Source: Haloarcula sp. CBA1127 (lineage in GTDB: Archaea; Halobacteriota; Halobacteria; Halobacteriales; Haloarculaceae). From it: a DNA stretch of 64,000 nt. This document shows positions 54,522 through 63,104 of the stretch, piece by piece (the first letter of the stretch is position 1; the number at the start of each line of letters is the position of its first letter). The notes under the pieces are model-generated. The model worked only from the letters and a program-made list of their open reading frames with translations. It ran no database searches and was not told the DNA's origin. The stretch is taken from positions 372,001 through 436,000 of the forward strand of contig NZ_BCNB01000006.1 of assembly GCF_001485575.1 (NCBI RefSeq), given 5' to 3'. Position numbers and translations under genes: made by a program.

Positions 54522-55577
54522 GTGGTGGACGACACAGAGCAACCGGGTTCCAGCGGCGCGGGACAGTCGGTCTCGGAGGTAATGGACCGACTCGAATCGC
54601 TCCGGTCCGAAGACGAAGAACGTGCCGAGAGCGCCGCCGCCGGCGTGCTACTGGACCAGCTACAGGAGGTCGAACAGCGGCTGCTAGCCTTCGGTGAGGC
54701 GCTGGGCGGCACGGCCGACACCGTGACCGACCTCCCGTTTACCGAGGAAGCCGGCCTGGACCATATGCCCGAGCCGCTGTACGTCCGTCACGACACCGAG
54801 ATGCTGAACCAGGTCACGTCGTGGCTCCTGCAGGACCAGCACATCGGGTTAGTGAGTCCCTACGGCACCGGAAAGACCGCCTTCCGCGAAATCGTGCTGC
54901 GGGACCTCTCGAAACACGAGGGTTTTGTCATCACGCATCTGGACAACCCACGCGAGACGACGCCCCGAAAACTGTACCAGACGGTGCTGACAGCCGCCTA
55001 CGCCGCGGGCTACTCCATCGATCAGCGCAACTACTCGCAGGTCCGCGACGGGATTCCGTGGGCGACCGCTGAAGCGAAAGACGCCGTCCACGAGATCGTC
55101 CGTCGCGTGCGCGAGGACGAGAAAACGCTCCTGCTGGTCGTCGACGAGATCGAGGTGCTTGAGGCGGACCTGCTGTCGCCGCTGCAGGTGGCCGGTGACG
55201 CCGGCGTTCGGCTGTTCCTCACCGGCACACCGGAAGGGAAACGGCGGGTGGCGGAGATCCGCGGGACACTCGACTCCCGACTACGATATTATGAGGGTAT
55301 CGACCCGTTTTCGCCGGACGACGTAGCCGAGTACGCCGCCCGCTCGCTGGCGTACTTCCGAGACGAACCCTACGAAGGACAGGCCCCGGACCTGTTCACC
55401 CGGGCCGCAATCGAAGACATCCACGAGCGGACCGATGGCAATCCTCGGGAAGTCCGCATCGAGTGTCGTGAACTGTTCACAAGGGCGGCGTTCGTCTGGT
55501 ACCGGACCGGACAGGACATCTCCCGCATCCAGATTACGCCGGAGTTGCGCCACCGGCGGTTCGGAATGGGCCGCTGA
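54522..55577 (+). CDS. AAA ATPase, ExeA/Cdc6-like
   Basis: A 351-residue protein with a GTG start. A coiled-coil N-terminal region (about 15-65) precedes the ATPase with Walker A SPYGTGKT at 112-119, Walker B LLLVVDEIE (Asp208, Glu209) and a sensor-like RLFLTGTPEG. It lacks the C-terminal winged helix of Orc1/Cdc6, so it is not an origin-binding protein by sequence. It sits downstream of the DUF5784 gene. Confidence 0.8.
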   Translation: MVDDTEQPGSSGAGQSVSEVMDRLESLRSEDEERAESAAAGVLLDQLQEVEQRLLAFGEALGGTADTVTDLPFTEEAGLDHMPEPLYVRHDTEMLNQVTSWLLQDQHIGLVSPYGTGKTAFREIVLRDLSKHEGFVITHLDNPRETTPRKLYQTVLTAAYAAGYSIDQRNYSQVRDGIPWATAEAKDAVHEIVRRVREDEKTLLLVVDEIEVLEADLLSPLQVAGDAGVRLFLTGTPEGKRRVAEIRGTLDSRLRYYEGIDPFSPDDVAEYAARSLAYFRDEPYEGQAPDLFTRAAIEDIHERTDGNPREVRIECRELFTRAAFVWYRTGQDISRIQITPELRHRRFGMGR

Positions 55578-55674
55578 GCGTTCCTGAGCGGGTATATAAA
55601 CCACCCACGTTAGGTAGTATCACACCGTCGAGTGTGGCATGCAGTAAGGCGATATGGCGGTTGTGACCACAGCA

Positions 55675-55708
55675 TTTATATAGAATCACATTCAATCATC
55701 GTTTGACT
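55675..55708 (+). promoter_or_regulatory. Core promoter of thermosome gene 2
   Basis: TTTATATAG at 55675-55683 followed by AATCACAT, CAATC and TCG elements. The block of 34 bases differs from that of thermosome gene 1 at five positions only. Confidence 0.75.
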
Positions 55709-57406
55709 ATGGCTCAACAGCAGATGGGCAACCAGCCCATGATTGTACTTTCCGAGGAGTCCCAGCGGACATCCGGAAAGGACGCGCAGTCGATGAACAT
55801 CACGGCCGGGACGGCCGTCGCCGAGGCCGTTCGGACGACTCTGGGTCCGAAGGGCATGGACAAGATGCTCGTCGACAACTCGGGCTCAGTCGTCGTCACG
55901 AACGACGGCGTCACCATCCTTGATGAGATGGACATCGAGCACCCCGCCGCCAACATGATCGTCGAGGTCGCCCAGACCCAGGAAGACGAAGTGGGCGACG
56001 GCACGACCACGGCGGTTGTCATGGCCGGCGAACTCCTCTCGAAGGCCGAGGAACTCCTCGACCAGGACATCCACGCCAGCATCCTGGCTCAGGGGTACCG
56101 CCAGGCCGCCGAGAAAGCCAAGGAAATCCTCGAAGACAACGCCATCGACGTCGACGCCGACGACACGGAGACCCTCGAAAAGGTCGCCGCGACCGCGATG
56201 ACCGGCAAGGGCGCGGAGTCCTCCAAGGACGTCCTCGCCGAGCTCGTCGTCCGCGCCGCACAGTCCGTCGTCGACGACGACGGCAGTGTTGACACCGACA
56301 ACATCCAGATCGAAACCGTCGTCGGCGGCGCAACCGATGAGTCCGAACTCGTCGAAGGCGTCATCGTCGACAAGGAACGCGTCCACGACAACATGCCGTT
56401 CGCCGTCGAGGACGCCGACGTGGCCCTGCTCGACACGGCCATCGAGGTTCCGGAAACGGAGCTCGACACCGAAGTCAACGTCACCGACCCCGACCAGCTC
56501 CAGCAGTTCCTCGACCAGGAAGAGGAACAGCTCAAGGAAATGGTCGACCAGCTCGCCGAGGCCGGTGCTGACGTCGTCTTCTGCCAGAAGGGCATCGACG
56601 ACATGGCCCAGCACTACCTCGCACAGGAAGGCATCCTCGCTGTTCGCCGCGCGAAGAAGTCCGACATCGAAGCGCTCTCGCGCTCGACCGGCGCGCGCAT
56701 CATCTCGAACATCGACGACATCGAAGCCGACGACCTCGGCTTCGCCGGCTCCGTTGCCCAGAAGGACATCGCTGGCGACGAGCGCATCTTCGTCGAAGAC
56801 GTCGAGGACGCCCGCGCTGTCACGATGATTCTCCGCGGCGGCACCGAACACGTCGTCGACGAAGTCGAGCGCGCCATCGAAGACTCGCTCGGCGTCGTCG
56901 CCGCCACGCTGGAGGACGGCAAGGTCCTGCCCGGCGGCGGTGCCCCCGAGACGCAGCTCGCACTCGGCCTGCGTGACCACGCTGACTCAGTTGGTGGGCG
57001 CGAACAGCTCGCCGTCGAAGCCTTCGCCGACGCCATCGACGTCATCCCGCGCACCCTCGCGGAGAACGCCGGTCTCGACCCGATCGACTCGCTGGTCGAC
57101 CTCCGCAGCAAGCACGACGGTGGCGCAGTCACCTCCGGGCTTGACGCCTACACCGGTGAGGTCGTCGACATGGAAGAGGACGGCGTCGTCGAGCCCCTCC
57201 GTGTCAAGACCCAAGCCGTCGAAAGCGCAACCGAAGCAGCCGTCATGATCCTCCGCATCGATGACGTCATCGCTGCTGGCGACCTCAAGGGTGGCCAGGG
57301 CGACGACGACGAGGACGAAGGCGGACCTGGCGGCCCAGGCGGCGCGCCCGGCGGAATGGGCGGCGGCATGGGCGGCATGGGCGGCGGTATGGGCGGCATG
57401 ATGTAA
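55709..57406 (+). CDS. Thermosome subunit (group II chaperonin), copy 2
   Basis: A 565-residue chaperonin subunit and paralogue of the one at 16506-18185. Shared marks include [10 protein letters not shown] at 44-53, GDGTT at 96-100 and a Gly/Met tail ([18 protein letters not shown]). A TTG two codons before the ATG is also conserved. Different thermosome subunits form mixed rings in haloarchaea, so the two probably assemble together. The matching promoter suggests co-regulation, for example by heat. Confidence 0.96.
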   Translation: MAQQQMGNQPMIVLSEESQRTSGKDAQSMNITAGTAVAEAVRTTLGPKGMDKMLVDNSGSVVVTNDGVTILDEMDIEHPAANMIVEVAQTQEDEVGDGTTTAVVMAGELLSKAEELLDQDIHASILAQGYRQAAEKAKEILEDNAIDVDADDTETLEKVAATAMTGKGAESSKDVLAELVVRAAQSVVDDDGSVDTDNIQIETVVGGATDESELVEGVIVDKERVHDNMPFAVEDADVALLDTAIEVPETELDTEVNVTDPDQLQQFLDQEEEQLKEMVDQLAEAGADVVFCQKGIDDMAQHYLAQEGILAVRRAKKSDIEALSRSTGARIISNIDDIEADDLGFAGSVAQKDIAGDERIFVEDVEDARAVTMILRGGTEHVVDEVERAIEDSLGVVAATLEDGKVLPGGGAPETQLALGLRDHADSVGGREQLAVEAFADAIDVIPRTLAENAGLDPIDSLVDLRSKHDGGAVTSGLDAYTGEVVDMEEDGVVEPLRVKTQAVESATEAAVMILRIDDVIAAGDLKGGQGDDDEDEGGPGGPGGAPGGMGGGMGGMGGGMGGMM

Positions 57407-57716
57407 AACCACTTTTTGCACTTCACTCGCGCCGCTTCGCGGCGCTCGTTCAGGCAAAAACGTGGGGAAAAATCGCGGCTCGTTCCTGTCGCGCCGCTTC
57501 GCGGCGCGGTAGTCACTCGCTGCGATTGAACCGGCGCGCTTCGCGCGCCGGATGTTTGCCCTACTCGTCGATTCGAGCGACAATCACCGCGGTTCTATAT
57601 TTTCCATTTTCAGTCCGGGGCAGTGACGACGCTATTTGGGTTTTCGAAGGGTCTCCCAGAACACACATTTCGAAGGCAGACGCCACGGTCAAACCGGCGC
57701 AGCACGTTGACTCAAT
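57407..57716. other. Intergenic region with three TTC-loop hairpins
   Basis: This 310-base gap follows thermosome gene 2. Apart from the three hairpins at 57429-57551 it is AT-richer toward the next gene and shows no coding frame. Confidence 0.5.
57429..57551 (+). repeat. Three hairpins with GC-TTC-GC loops
   Basis: Hairpin 1, 57429-57445, has a seven-base stem. Hairpin 2, 57490-57508, has an eight-base stem containing the same GCGCCGC/GCGGCGC arms. Hairpin 3, 57531-57551, has a nine-base CCGGCGCGC stem. All have the loop TTC. They lie 23-145 bases after the thermosome stop. They may end or stabilise the mRNA, or belong to a dispersed palindrome family. Confidence 0.7.
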
Positions 57717-57941
57717 ATGGACCTGACACGGACCGAACGGCAGCTACTGTGGATCGGAGCGGCACTAGCGGGCGTACTCCATCTACTCGTTCCGGGGCTG
57801 TTACTGTCGCTGGCGCGGCTGGGCTATCGCTGGGTGCTGTCGGTTGAGTTCACGCCGCAGGATGGGGCCCGTCGCCGGGTCAGGCTGCTTGGCGTTGGGA
57901 ACCTCGTTGTTGCGGCGGTACTGCGGCGGCTACTCGACTAA
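57717..57941 (+). CDS. Small membrane protein of unknown function
   Basis: A 74-residue protein with one long hydrophobic stretch (about 10-37), a charged middle and a second weaker hydrophobic helix near the C-terminus (VGNLVVAAVLRRLL). It is convergent with the LOG-like gene. I do not recognise a family. Confidence 0.65.
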   Translation: MDLTRTERQLLWIGAALAGVLHLLVPGLLLSLARLGYRWVLSVEFTPQDGARRRVRLLGVGNLVVAAVLRRLLD

Positions 57942-57949
57942 AACGGCGG

Positions 57950-58408
57950 CTACTGCACGGCAGACACGACGTGTTCGACGGCCTCGGCGGGAGTGTCGAC
58001 GTGTTCGATGGCGTCGGCCACCGGGCTATCGAGGCGGTGTGTTCCGAGCCCGGCAACCGGTCGGCCTATGTCGAGGGCATGGCCGAGTTCTGAGAGCGTC
58101 CCAGTGCCGCCGTCAACGGCAATAACGGCCGCGCCGTTCATTACGACGAGAGCGTTGCGGGCGTTTCCGAGTCCCGTCGCAATGGCGGTCTGGACGTAGT
58201 CGTTTGCGGCGGCCCGGCGCTCGCCAGGGAGGATACCGACAGTGTGACCGCCGGCCTCGCTTGCACCCCGACAGGCCGCCTCCATCACGCCGGTGAGGCC
58301 GCCACAGACGATATCGTGGCCATGCTCACCGAGTCGTCGCCCGACCTCGCGTGCCTGCTGGTACTGTTCGTCGGTGACTGTCGAGCCGCCAATAACGGAA
58401 ACGCGCAT
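57950..58408 (-). CDS. LOG/TIGR00725-like Rossmann protein
   Basis: A 152-residue nucleotide-binding protein of the lysine decarboxylase-like superfamily, with SVIGGST at the start and the GGTGTLSE phosphate-binding motif near residue 100. Related LOG proteins cleave nucleoside monophosphates, but this TIGR00725-type branch has no proven reaction. It lies 39 bases downstream of phaC on the same strand and may be read from the same mRNA. Confidence 0.85.
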   Translation of the reverse strand: MRVSVIGGSTVTDEQYQQAREVGRRLGEHGHDIVCGGLTGVMEAACRGASEAGGHTVGILPGERRAAANDYVQTAIATGLGNARNALVVMNGAAVIAVDGGTGTLSELGHALDIGRPVAGLGTHRLDSPVADAIEHVDTPAEAVEHVVSAVQ

Positions 58409-58447
58409 GACTAGCCGTGCAGCGGGAAACAGAAAAACAGCGCCGGA

Positions 58448-59881
58448 TTACAGCTGGTCGAGCCAGTCCTGCGCACGGGACTCGGTGGTCTCAGCGATAT
58501 CGGCCAGTTCGGCCGCGTCGTAGTCAGCCAGGTCCGCAACGCTGTGGACGCCAGCGTCGTGGAGTCGGTCAGCGTAGGTCGGGCCGATACCGGAGACGCT
58601 GTCGACATCGGCTGATTCGTCGTTTGCATCGTCTTCATCCTCGGTAGCATCGGTATCGACGTCGTCAGTCGCGTCAACGTCGATATCGGTGAGTTCCGAC
58701 TGGTCCGCCGCGTCGTCTGCAGCCACTTCGGGAGATTCGACCTCAATATCGACTTCCTCGCCCCCCGTGCTGCGCTCCGAGTACCACTCGGCGACCTCGG
58801 GCCAGAGGTCGGCGTGGGTCGACGACGAGACCGAGAGGCCGATGTGGCCCGTCGAGAACTCGATGGTGCGCGTGTCGTCGCTGGCGATGACCTCATTGAA
58901 CGGCTTGGAGGCCTCCGGCGGGATGAGGTGGTCGTACTCACCCATGAGCTGGAGGACAGGCATGTCGATGTTGTCCAGGTCGACGTGCTTGCCGTCGAGT
59001 TCCAGTTCGTTCCGATAGAGTTTGTTGTCCTGATACACGTCTTCGAGGAACTGAACGTAGGCCTCGCCGGCGACGTCGATACCGTCACCGAGCCACTGCT
59101 CCATCCGGCCGAAGTTCTCGACGAAGCCCTCGTTTTCCATGTTCTCCGCGAACCGGATGTACTTCGTGACGTAGTTCTCGACCGGGTCCATCAGCGCGAA
59201 GCCAATGTCGAGCATATCCGCGGGGACGTTGCCGAACGTGTCGACGACATCCTGCGGGGAGTAGTACTCCTCTGAGCCCCACTCTTCGAGGACACCGCCG
59301 GTGTGGTCGAAGCACAGCCCGGCAGCCATCAGGCCCAGGGTGTTGACTTTCTCCTTGTGGAGTGCGGTGTACATCACCGACATCGTGCCGCCCATACAGT
59401 AGCCGAGGATGTTGATCGCGTCCTGCCCGGAGCGGTCGCAGACCACGTCGACGCAGTTGTCCATGTAGCGGTTGACGTAGTCGTCGAGGGTGAGGTGCTG
59501 GTCAAGCCGCGACGGCTCGTTCCAGTCGATGAGATACACGTCGTGGCCCGCCTCAAGCAGGCGTCGGACGACCGACCGCTCTTCCTGCAGGTCGAGGATG
59601 TACGGCCGGTTGATGAGCGCGTAAACGATGAGTATCGGCACGTCTTCCTTCTCCTCGTCGGGCACCTCGATGCCGGCGGCTTCGGCGTCGTAGTGGAGGA
59701 GTTCGAGCTTATTCTCCTCGTAGACGACGTTACTGGGCGTCTGGCCGACGTCGACGGACTCCATCAGCTCCAGTCGCTCGTCGGCGACCTGACTGGTCTC
59801 GGCGGCATCAGTCATGTTCTCCAGCGTCTTTCGCTGCCAGTTGAGCGCGGCCTCGAACGGATTGAAGGGGTTGCTGGACAT
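58448..59881 (-). CDS. phaC: Poly(3-hydroxyalkanoate) synthase PhaC, type III
   Basis: A 477-residue catalytic subunit that polymerises 3-hydroxyacyl-CoA. The lipase-like box is GYCMGG with the nucleophile Cys162; Asp and His lie in GEYDHLIPP and STGHIGLS. After the catalytic domain (to about 370) comes an acidic linker and a tail of about 50 residues, [20 protein letters not shown] and onward, that looks like a helix-hairpin-helix domain. It starts two bases after phaE, its obligatory partner. Confidence 0.96.
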   Translation of the reverse strand: MSSNPFNPFEAALNWQRKTLENMTDAAETSQVADERLELMESVDVGQTPSNVVYEENKLELLHYDAEAAGIEVPDEEKEDVPILIVYALINRPYILDLQEERSVVRRLLEAGHDVYLIDWNEPSRLDQHLTLDDYVNRYMDNCVDVVCDRSGQDAINILGYCMGGTMSVMYTALHKEKVNTLGLMAAGLCFDHTGGVLEEWGSEEYYSPQDVVDTFGNVPADMLDIGFALMDPVENYVTKYIRFAENMENEGFVENFGRMEQWLGDGIDVAGEAYVQFLEDVYQDNKLYRNELELDGKHVDLDNIDMPVLQLMGEYDHLIPPEASKPFNEVIASDDTRTIEFSTGHIGLSVSSSTHADLWPEVAEWYSERSTGGEEVDIEVESPEVAADDAADQSELTDIDVDATDDVDTDATEDEDDANDESADVDSVSGIGPTYADRLHDAGVHSVADLADYDAAELADIAETTESRAQDWLDQL

Positions 59882-59883
59882 GG

Positions 59884-60429
59884 TTATTCTTCTAGGTGTT
59901 CGAGAACGCGGTCAAGCTTCTGTTCGACCGCGTGCTGGCGACGCTCAAGCTCGATAAGCCGCTCAGCGATTTCGTCAACGTCGTTGCGCGTTGGGAAGCC
60001 GAGCTGTTCCAGTGTGTCCTGGCTCAGGTCGTCCGCTTCCTGTTGCATCTCCATCATCGACTCGACGAGCTGGCCGTTGGCGGCCGCAAACGCCGAGGTG
60101 CCCATAACGTGCTTGAACGCCTCGTTTGCGGACTGCAGCCAGATATCACGGAACTCGGCCGGGTCGACGTCTTCGCCCTGTGCGGCGTCGGTCGAGCGTT
60201 CGACCATCTGCTCGGCGGCGTCCATCCATTCCTCGTAGGCGCGGTTGTAGCCGTCCATCCCATCGGCAAGGTTCTCTTGCTCCGGGATTGTATCCTCGAC
60301 GGCATCGGCCCACGACTCCACGAAGGCCGCCTGGGCCTTCATGTTCTGCTCCATCGAGTCAGCGACCGCATTGTTCATCTCCTCAACCATCTCCGTCCAT
60401 TCCTCCTGAATGTTGTTTGTATTACTCAT
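59884..60429 (-). CDS. phaE: PHA synthase subunit PhaE
   Basis: A 181-residue helical, acidic partner of PhaC, the same length as I recall for Haloarcula PhaE. Long amphipathic helices are followed by a C-terminal coiled coil ([20 protein letters not shown]). The ATG at 60429 opens the conserved region. A T7 tract about 28 bases upstream may be its promoter box or the end of the phaRP transcript. Confidence 0.94.
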   Translation of the reverse strand: MSNTNNIQEEWTEMVEEMNNAVADSMEQNMKAQAAFVESWADAVEDTIPEQENLADGMDGYNRAYEEWMDAAEQMVERSTDAAQGEDVDPAEFRDIWLQSANEAFKHVMGTSAFAAANGQLVESMMEMQQEADDLSQDTLEQLGFPTRNDVDEIAERLIELERRQHAVEQKLDRVLEHLEE

Positions 60430-60454
60430 AATAGTACCTCGGCGGCGGGCGCAC

Positions 60455-60461
60455 AAAAAAA
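60455..60461 (-). terminator. T7 tract between phaP and phaE
   Basis: Seven consecutive T on the minus strand lie 14-20 bases after the phaP stop and 26-32 bases before the phaE start. T-rich tracts end archaeal transcripts, but the distance to phaE also fits a TATA element. Either way it marks a likely boundary between phaRP and phaEC. Confidence 0.4.
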
Positions 60462-60474
60462 CCGACTGTCGTAC

Positions 60475-61032
60475 TTACGCTTCGACGTCGACAGCGTCGG
60501 CGGCTTCGGCCTGCACTTCCTCGACCTGCTCCTGAATCTCCTCGACTTGCTCCTGCACTTCTTCAATTTGCTCGCCGAACTGTTCGGCGGCCTCGACGGA
60601 TTGGGCTTCGAGTTCCTCGTGGGCCTCGACGAGCATGTCGACCTGATCGTTGACAGCCGTGACGTACTCGTCAGTCATCTCGTCGTAGGTGTCGACGCCC
60701 TCTTCGAGTTCGGTTTCCATGTTGTCGAAGACTTCGGCGTGGTTTTCGAGCAGGAAGTCGAACTGCTCGTCGACGGTCTCGCGGATCTGCTCGACAGTTT
60801 CGGTCATGCCGGGCATCGTCGACGCCATCGCGTCGAGGTAGCTGTGGAACGCGGTCTGCTGAAGCTCGACACCGCGGCGCTGCGCCGACTCCTGTGTGTC
60901 GAGGCTGTCAACAACCGCGCTGTTGACGTTTTGCTGGAAGGAAACGCTCTGTTCGAGCGCCTTCTGGCTCTGTTCAATCGTTGCGCGCTGCATCTCGAAC
61001 GCCGTCGCGACGGGGGTTGTGTAGTCTACCAT
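60475..61032 (-). CDS. phaP: Phasin PhaP
   Basis: A 185-residue amphipathic helical protein that coats PHA granules. It has no Cys and ends in a heptad-repeat coiled coil (EEVQEQVEEIQEQVEEVQ at about 158-175). The ATG at 61032 is seven bases after the phaR stop, so phaR and phaP are co-transcribed. Codons further upstream overlap phaR and are not used. Confidence 0.9.
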   Translation of the reverse strand: MVDYTTPVATAFEMQRATIEQSQKALEQSVSFQQNVNSAVVDSLDTQESAQRRGVELQQTAFHSYLDAMASTMPGMTETVEQIRETVDEQFDFLLENHAEVFDNMETELEEGVDTYDEMTDEYVTAVNDQVDMLVEAHEELEAQSVEAAEQFGEQIEEVQEQVEEIQEQVEEVQAEAADAVDVEA

Positions 61033-61039
61033 TGTTGGA

Positions 61040-61339
61040 TTACTCGCTGTTGTTGTTAGTGACCGGGAGGACGACGGCTTGAACGATATCGCCTTCGTCG
61101 ATGCCCAGCGCCTCTCGCTCCGCATCGGGAATACTGATCCGACCCCCGCTTTGCACGCGGGTCTTGAACGTCGCCATCTGGCTCATAGCACCGAGCTGAT
61201 TCATATCGAAGCTCGGCATGCCACCGCTGGCGAACATCTGTTTCATCAGCTGCTGTTGCTGTTCCATCGCATTCTCGCTCGCCTGTTGCATCCCCTTGAA
61301 CATCGGAGGCCACATCAGGCCATCATCCTCGTCGGCCAT
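61040..61339 (-). CDS. phaR: AbrB-type PHA regulator PhaR
   Basis: A 99-residue protein. The C-terminal half (about 57-92) is a swapped-hairpin AbrB DNA-binding domain (KTRVQSGGRISIPDAEREAL). The N-terminal half is Met/Gln-rich and amphipathic, suited to granule binding. In Haloferax a protein of this type is reported to control its own operon and phaP; here a four-half-site dyad lies next to the promoter. It heads the phaR-phaP-phaE-phaC cluster. Confidence 0.88.
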   Translation of the reverse strand: MADEDDGLMWPPMFKGMQQASENAMEQQQQLMKQMFASGGMPSFDMNQLGAMSQMATFKTRVQSGGRISIPDAEREALGIDEGDIVQAVVLPVTNNNSE

Positions 61340-61365
61340 CGGTCATCTACATGTACTCTCCTCAA

Positions 61366-61376
61366 CAATATAAACC
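61366..61376 (-). promoter_or_regulatory. TATA box of phaR
   Basis: GGTTTATATTG on the minus strand is 27-37 bases before the phaR ATG. An SD-like GAGGAGAG lies about 15 bases before the ATG, further than usual. The BRE would fall at about 61377-61384, directly beside the dyad at 61388. Confidence 0.6.
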
Positions 61377-61387
61377 TTCCGCAGAAA

Positions 61388-61420
61388 ACCATTGAGTACC
61401 ATTGAATGGTAGAGAATGGT
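61388..61420. promoter_or_regulatory. Candidate PhaR operator (33-bp dyad)
   Basis: Four ACCATT half-sites are arranged as ACCATT-3-TACCATT-1-AATGGTA-3-AATGGT, centred at 61404. The inner seven-base arms and the outer six-base arms are perfect inverted repeats. It touches the BRE/TATA region of phaR, a good place for a repressor such as PhaR itself. That PhaR binds here is inference. Confidence 0.6.
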
Positions 61421-61443
61421 ATTAGCGGTTAAGGGGCGTCGAT

Positions 61444-61458
61444 GGGCGTGCTACGCCC
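61444..61458. repeat. Hairpin in the phaR-phaJ spacer
   Basis: GGGCGT-GCT-ACGCCC is a perfect six-base stem with a three-base loop, nested inside a weaker outer CGATG/CATCG pair (61440-61468). It lies between the two divergent promoters and could be a second regulator site. Confidence 0.45.
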
Positions 61459-61546
61459 TGCAGCATCGATAACTGGAACCCCAAATACGCGTCTGACGCC
61501 CGTTAGACGGCGTATACCGACAGCTGAAGCGAAACTAACACCAAGG

Positions 61547-61554
61547 TTTAATAC
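61547..61554 (+). promoter_or_regulatory. TATA box of phaJ
   Basis: TTTAATAC is centred about 29 bases before the ATG at 61580, predicting a leader of only a few bases. Confidence 0.5.
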
Positions 61555-61579
61555 TCCGACCAATAAATTACCAGAACAG

Positions 61580-62185
61580 ATGAGTTCTGAATCGCCACGA
61601 AACCCGCTGTTAGACACATGGACTGAAACATCGTCACATATGTTCAACAGCGTCGTCGCAGCTAACCGGGCAGCGTTCGCCGCGTTCGGCGTCCAGCAGG
61701 AGGAGGAAAACGGCGTAACGCCCGCAGAACGTATCGAACCGGATGAAGACCTCCCAGAATGGCACGTCTCGATCTCCGAGGAGCACCCGGGCCGCCTCGG
61801 CGTCGGCGACCACGTCGATTTCACGAAAACGATCTCGGAGCACGACGTGCAGCAGTTCGCCGCCGCGAGCGGTGACACGAACCCGCTCCATCTTGACGAC
61901 GAGTTTGCGGAGCAGACGCGCTTCCGCGGCCGTATCGCCCACGGGACGCTCGTCGGAAGCCTCATCAGCGCAGCGCTGGCACGCCTGCCAGGGCTGACGA
62001 TCTACCTCTCACAGGATCTGGAGTTCCACAACCCAGTCCGTATCGGCGACCGCCTCACCGCCGAGTGTGAGATTGTTGAGGACCTCGGCGACGAGCAGTA
62101 CCGGCTGACCACGCGGGTCCTCGTAGACGACGAAGTTGTCATCGACGGCGAAGCGGTCGTCCTCATCGACGACCTGCCAGAATAG
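61580..62185 (+). CDS. phaJ: (R)-specific enoyl-CoA hydratase, PhaJ/MaoC type
   Basis: A 201-residue hot-dog fold hydratase that turns trans-2-enoyl-CoA into (R)-3-hydroxyacyl-CoA, the PhaC substrate, linking beta-oxidation to PHA. The active site is Asp99 and His104 (GDTNPLHLDDEFA). About 55 extra residues precede the fold, as in haloarchaeal PhaJ. It is divergent from phaR across 240 bases. Its stop codon directly abuts that of the convergent hydrolase gene. Confidence 0.9.
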   Translation: MSSESPRNPLLDTWTETSSHMFNSVVAANRAAFAAFGVQQEEENGVTPAERIEPDEDLPEWHVSISEEHPGRLGVGDHVDFTKTISEHDVQQFAAASGDTNPLHLDDEFAEQTRFRGRIAHGTLVGSLISAALARLPGLTIYLSQDLEFHNPVRIGDRLTAECEIVEDLGDEQYRLTTRVLVDDEVVIDGEAVVLIDDLPE

Positions 62186-63028
62186 TCAGCAGAACGTTCG
62201 AACGGCCCGGTTGAAACGGTCGGGATGTTCCCGCGGCGGACAGTGTCCGCAGTTCTCGAAGATTTTCAGCGTGCTGTCAGTGACTGTCCCAGCAGCCTGC
62301 TCGGACCATCGACGGGGCAGCAGTGGGTCGACGGCCCCGTGAATCAGCATCGTCGGCACGTCTAGTTCTGCTAACCGGTCGGAGTAGTCAGTCCGGAAGC
62401 CAGACCACCGGAACTCACTGCGCTGCCAGCGCCGCATCGCCCGGACAGTCTGTCGGTCAACAGCGCTATCGACATCTTCGACCAGTTGCTGAGGTGGCTC
62501 GCCGGGACCCATGCTTCGGAGACTGTTCCGGATAGCTGATTGGGACGACCCCACGCCCTGCCAGAGCATATTGCCGAGTATCGGCGTCTGCAAGACACTG
62601 CTGGCCGCCGTTCGCCAGTAGGCGTCAGCCCCCAGCCCGTAGCTGTCGACTAACACCAGCCGTTCAACGGGGCCGCCGTCAAGCGCGTGGCCGAGCGCAA
62701 CTGCGCCGCCCATCGAGAGGCCAGCTAGCGCGGGTTCCTCGATGGCGAGCACATCGAGAAACTCGGAGAGCGTCTCAAGATAGTAGTCGGTCGTGTACGT
62801 GCGGTCGGGCTTGTCACTGTCGCCATGGCCCGGCAGGTCAAGCGCATACACCGTTCGCTCCGGCGCGAGTGCGGGCAGCGCGTGTCGCCACGAGACGGTC
62901 GCGGCGTCCAGCCCGATACCGTGGAGAAACACCATCGGCGGCCCCTCGCCACCGGTCCGGTAGTGAATGTCAACGTCCTCGCCGTCGACGGACAGCTCGA
63001 CGCGTTCGGACGAAATCCCTGTAGTCAT
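62186..63028 (-). CDS. Alpha/beta hydrolase
   Basis: A 280-residue hydrolase. The oxyanion-hole motif is FLHGIGLD, the nucleophile elbow is GLSMGGA, the acid lies in HGAVDPLLP and the His in NCGHCPPREHP. It has no signal peptide. Possible substrates include esters or epoxides; proximity to the PHA genes invites a depolymerase-type guess that the sequence does not prove. The ATG at 63028 is used since upstream codons are not family-like. Confidence 0.85.
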   Translation of the reverse strand: MTTGISSERVELSVDGEDVDIHYRTGGEGPPMVFLHGIGLDAATVSWRHALPALAPERTVYALDLPGHGDSDKPDRTYTTDYYLETLSEFLDVLAIEEPALAGLSMGGAVALGHALDGGPVERLVLVDSYGLGADAYWRTAASSVLQTPILGNMLWQGVGSSQSAIRNSLRSMGPGEPPQQLVEDVDSAVDRQTVRAMRRWQRSEFRWSGFRTDYSDRLAELDVPTMLIHGAVDPLLPRRWSEQAAGTVTDSTLKIFENCGHCPPREHPDRFNRAVRTFC

Positions 63029-63104
63029 CGGCACTCGTTCGGGACCGAGCGCGTATGAGCCTTTGTATCGGCTCAGTGACGGTGGCGGCGGTATCGAAGG
63101 CCGG

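Noticed and set aside
54522-55577. Orc1/Cdc6 origin protein with a nearby replication origin
   Set aside because: The ATPase lacks the winged-helix domain and no AT-rich repeat cluster resembling origin boxes lies beside it.
59896-61059. 387-codon plus-strand frame over phaE and phaP
   Set aside because: It is the antisense of well-known PHA proteins and is Leu/Val-rich without domain signals.
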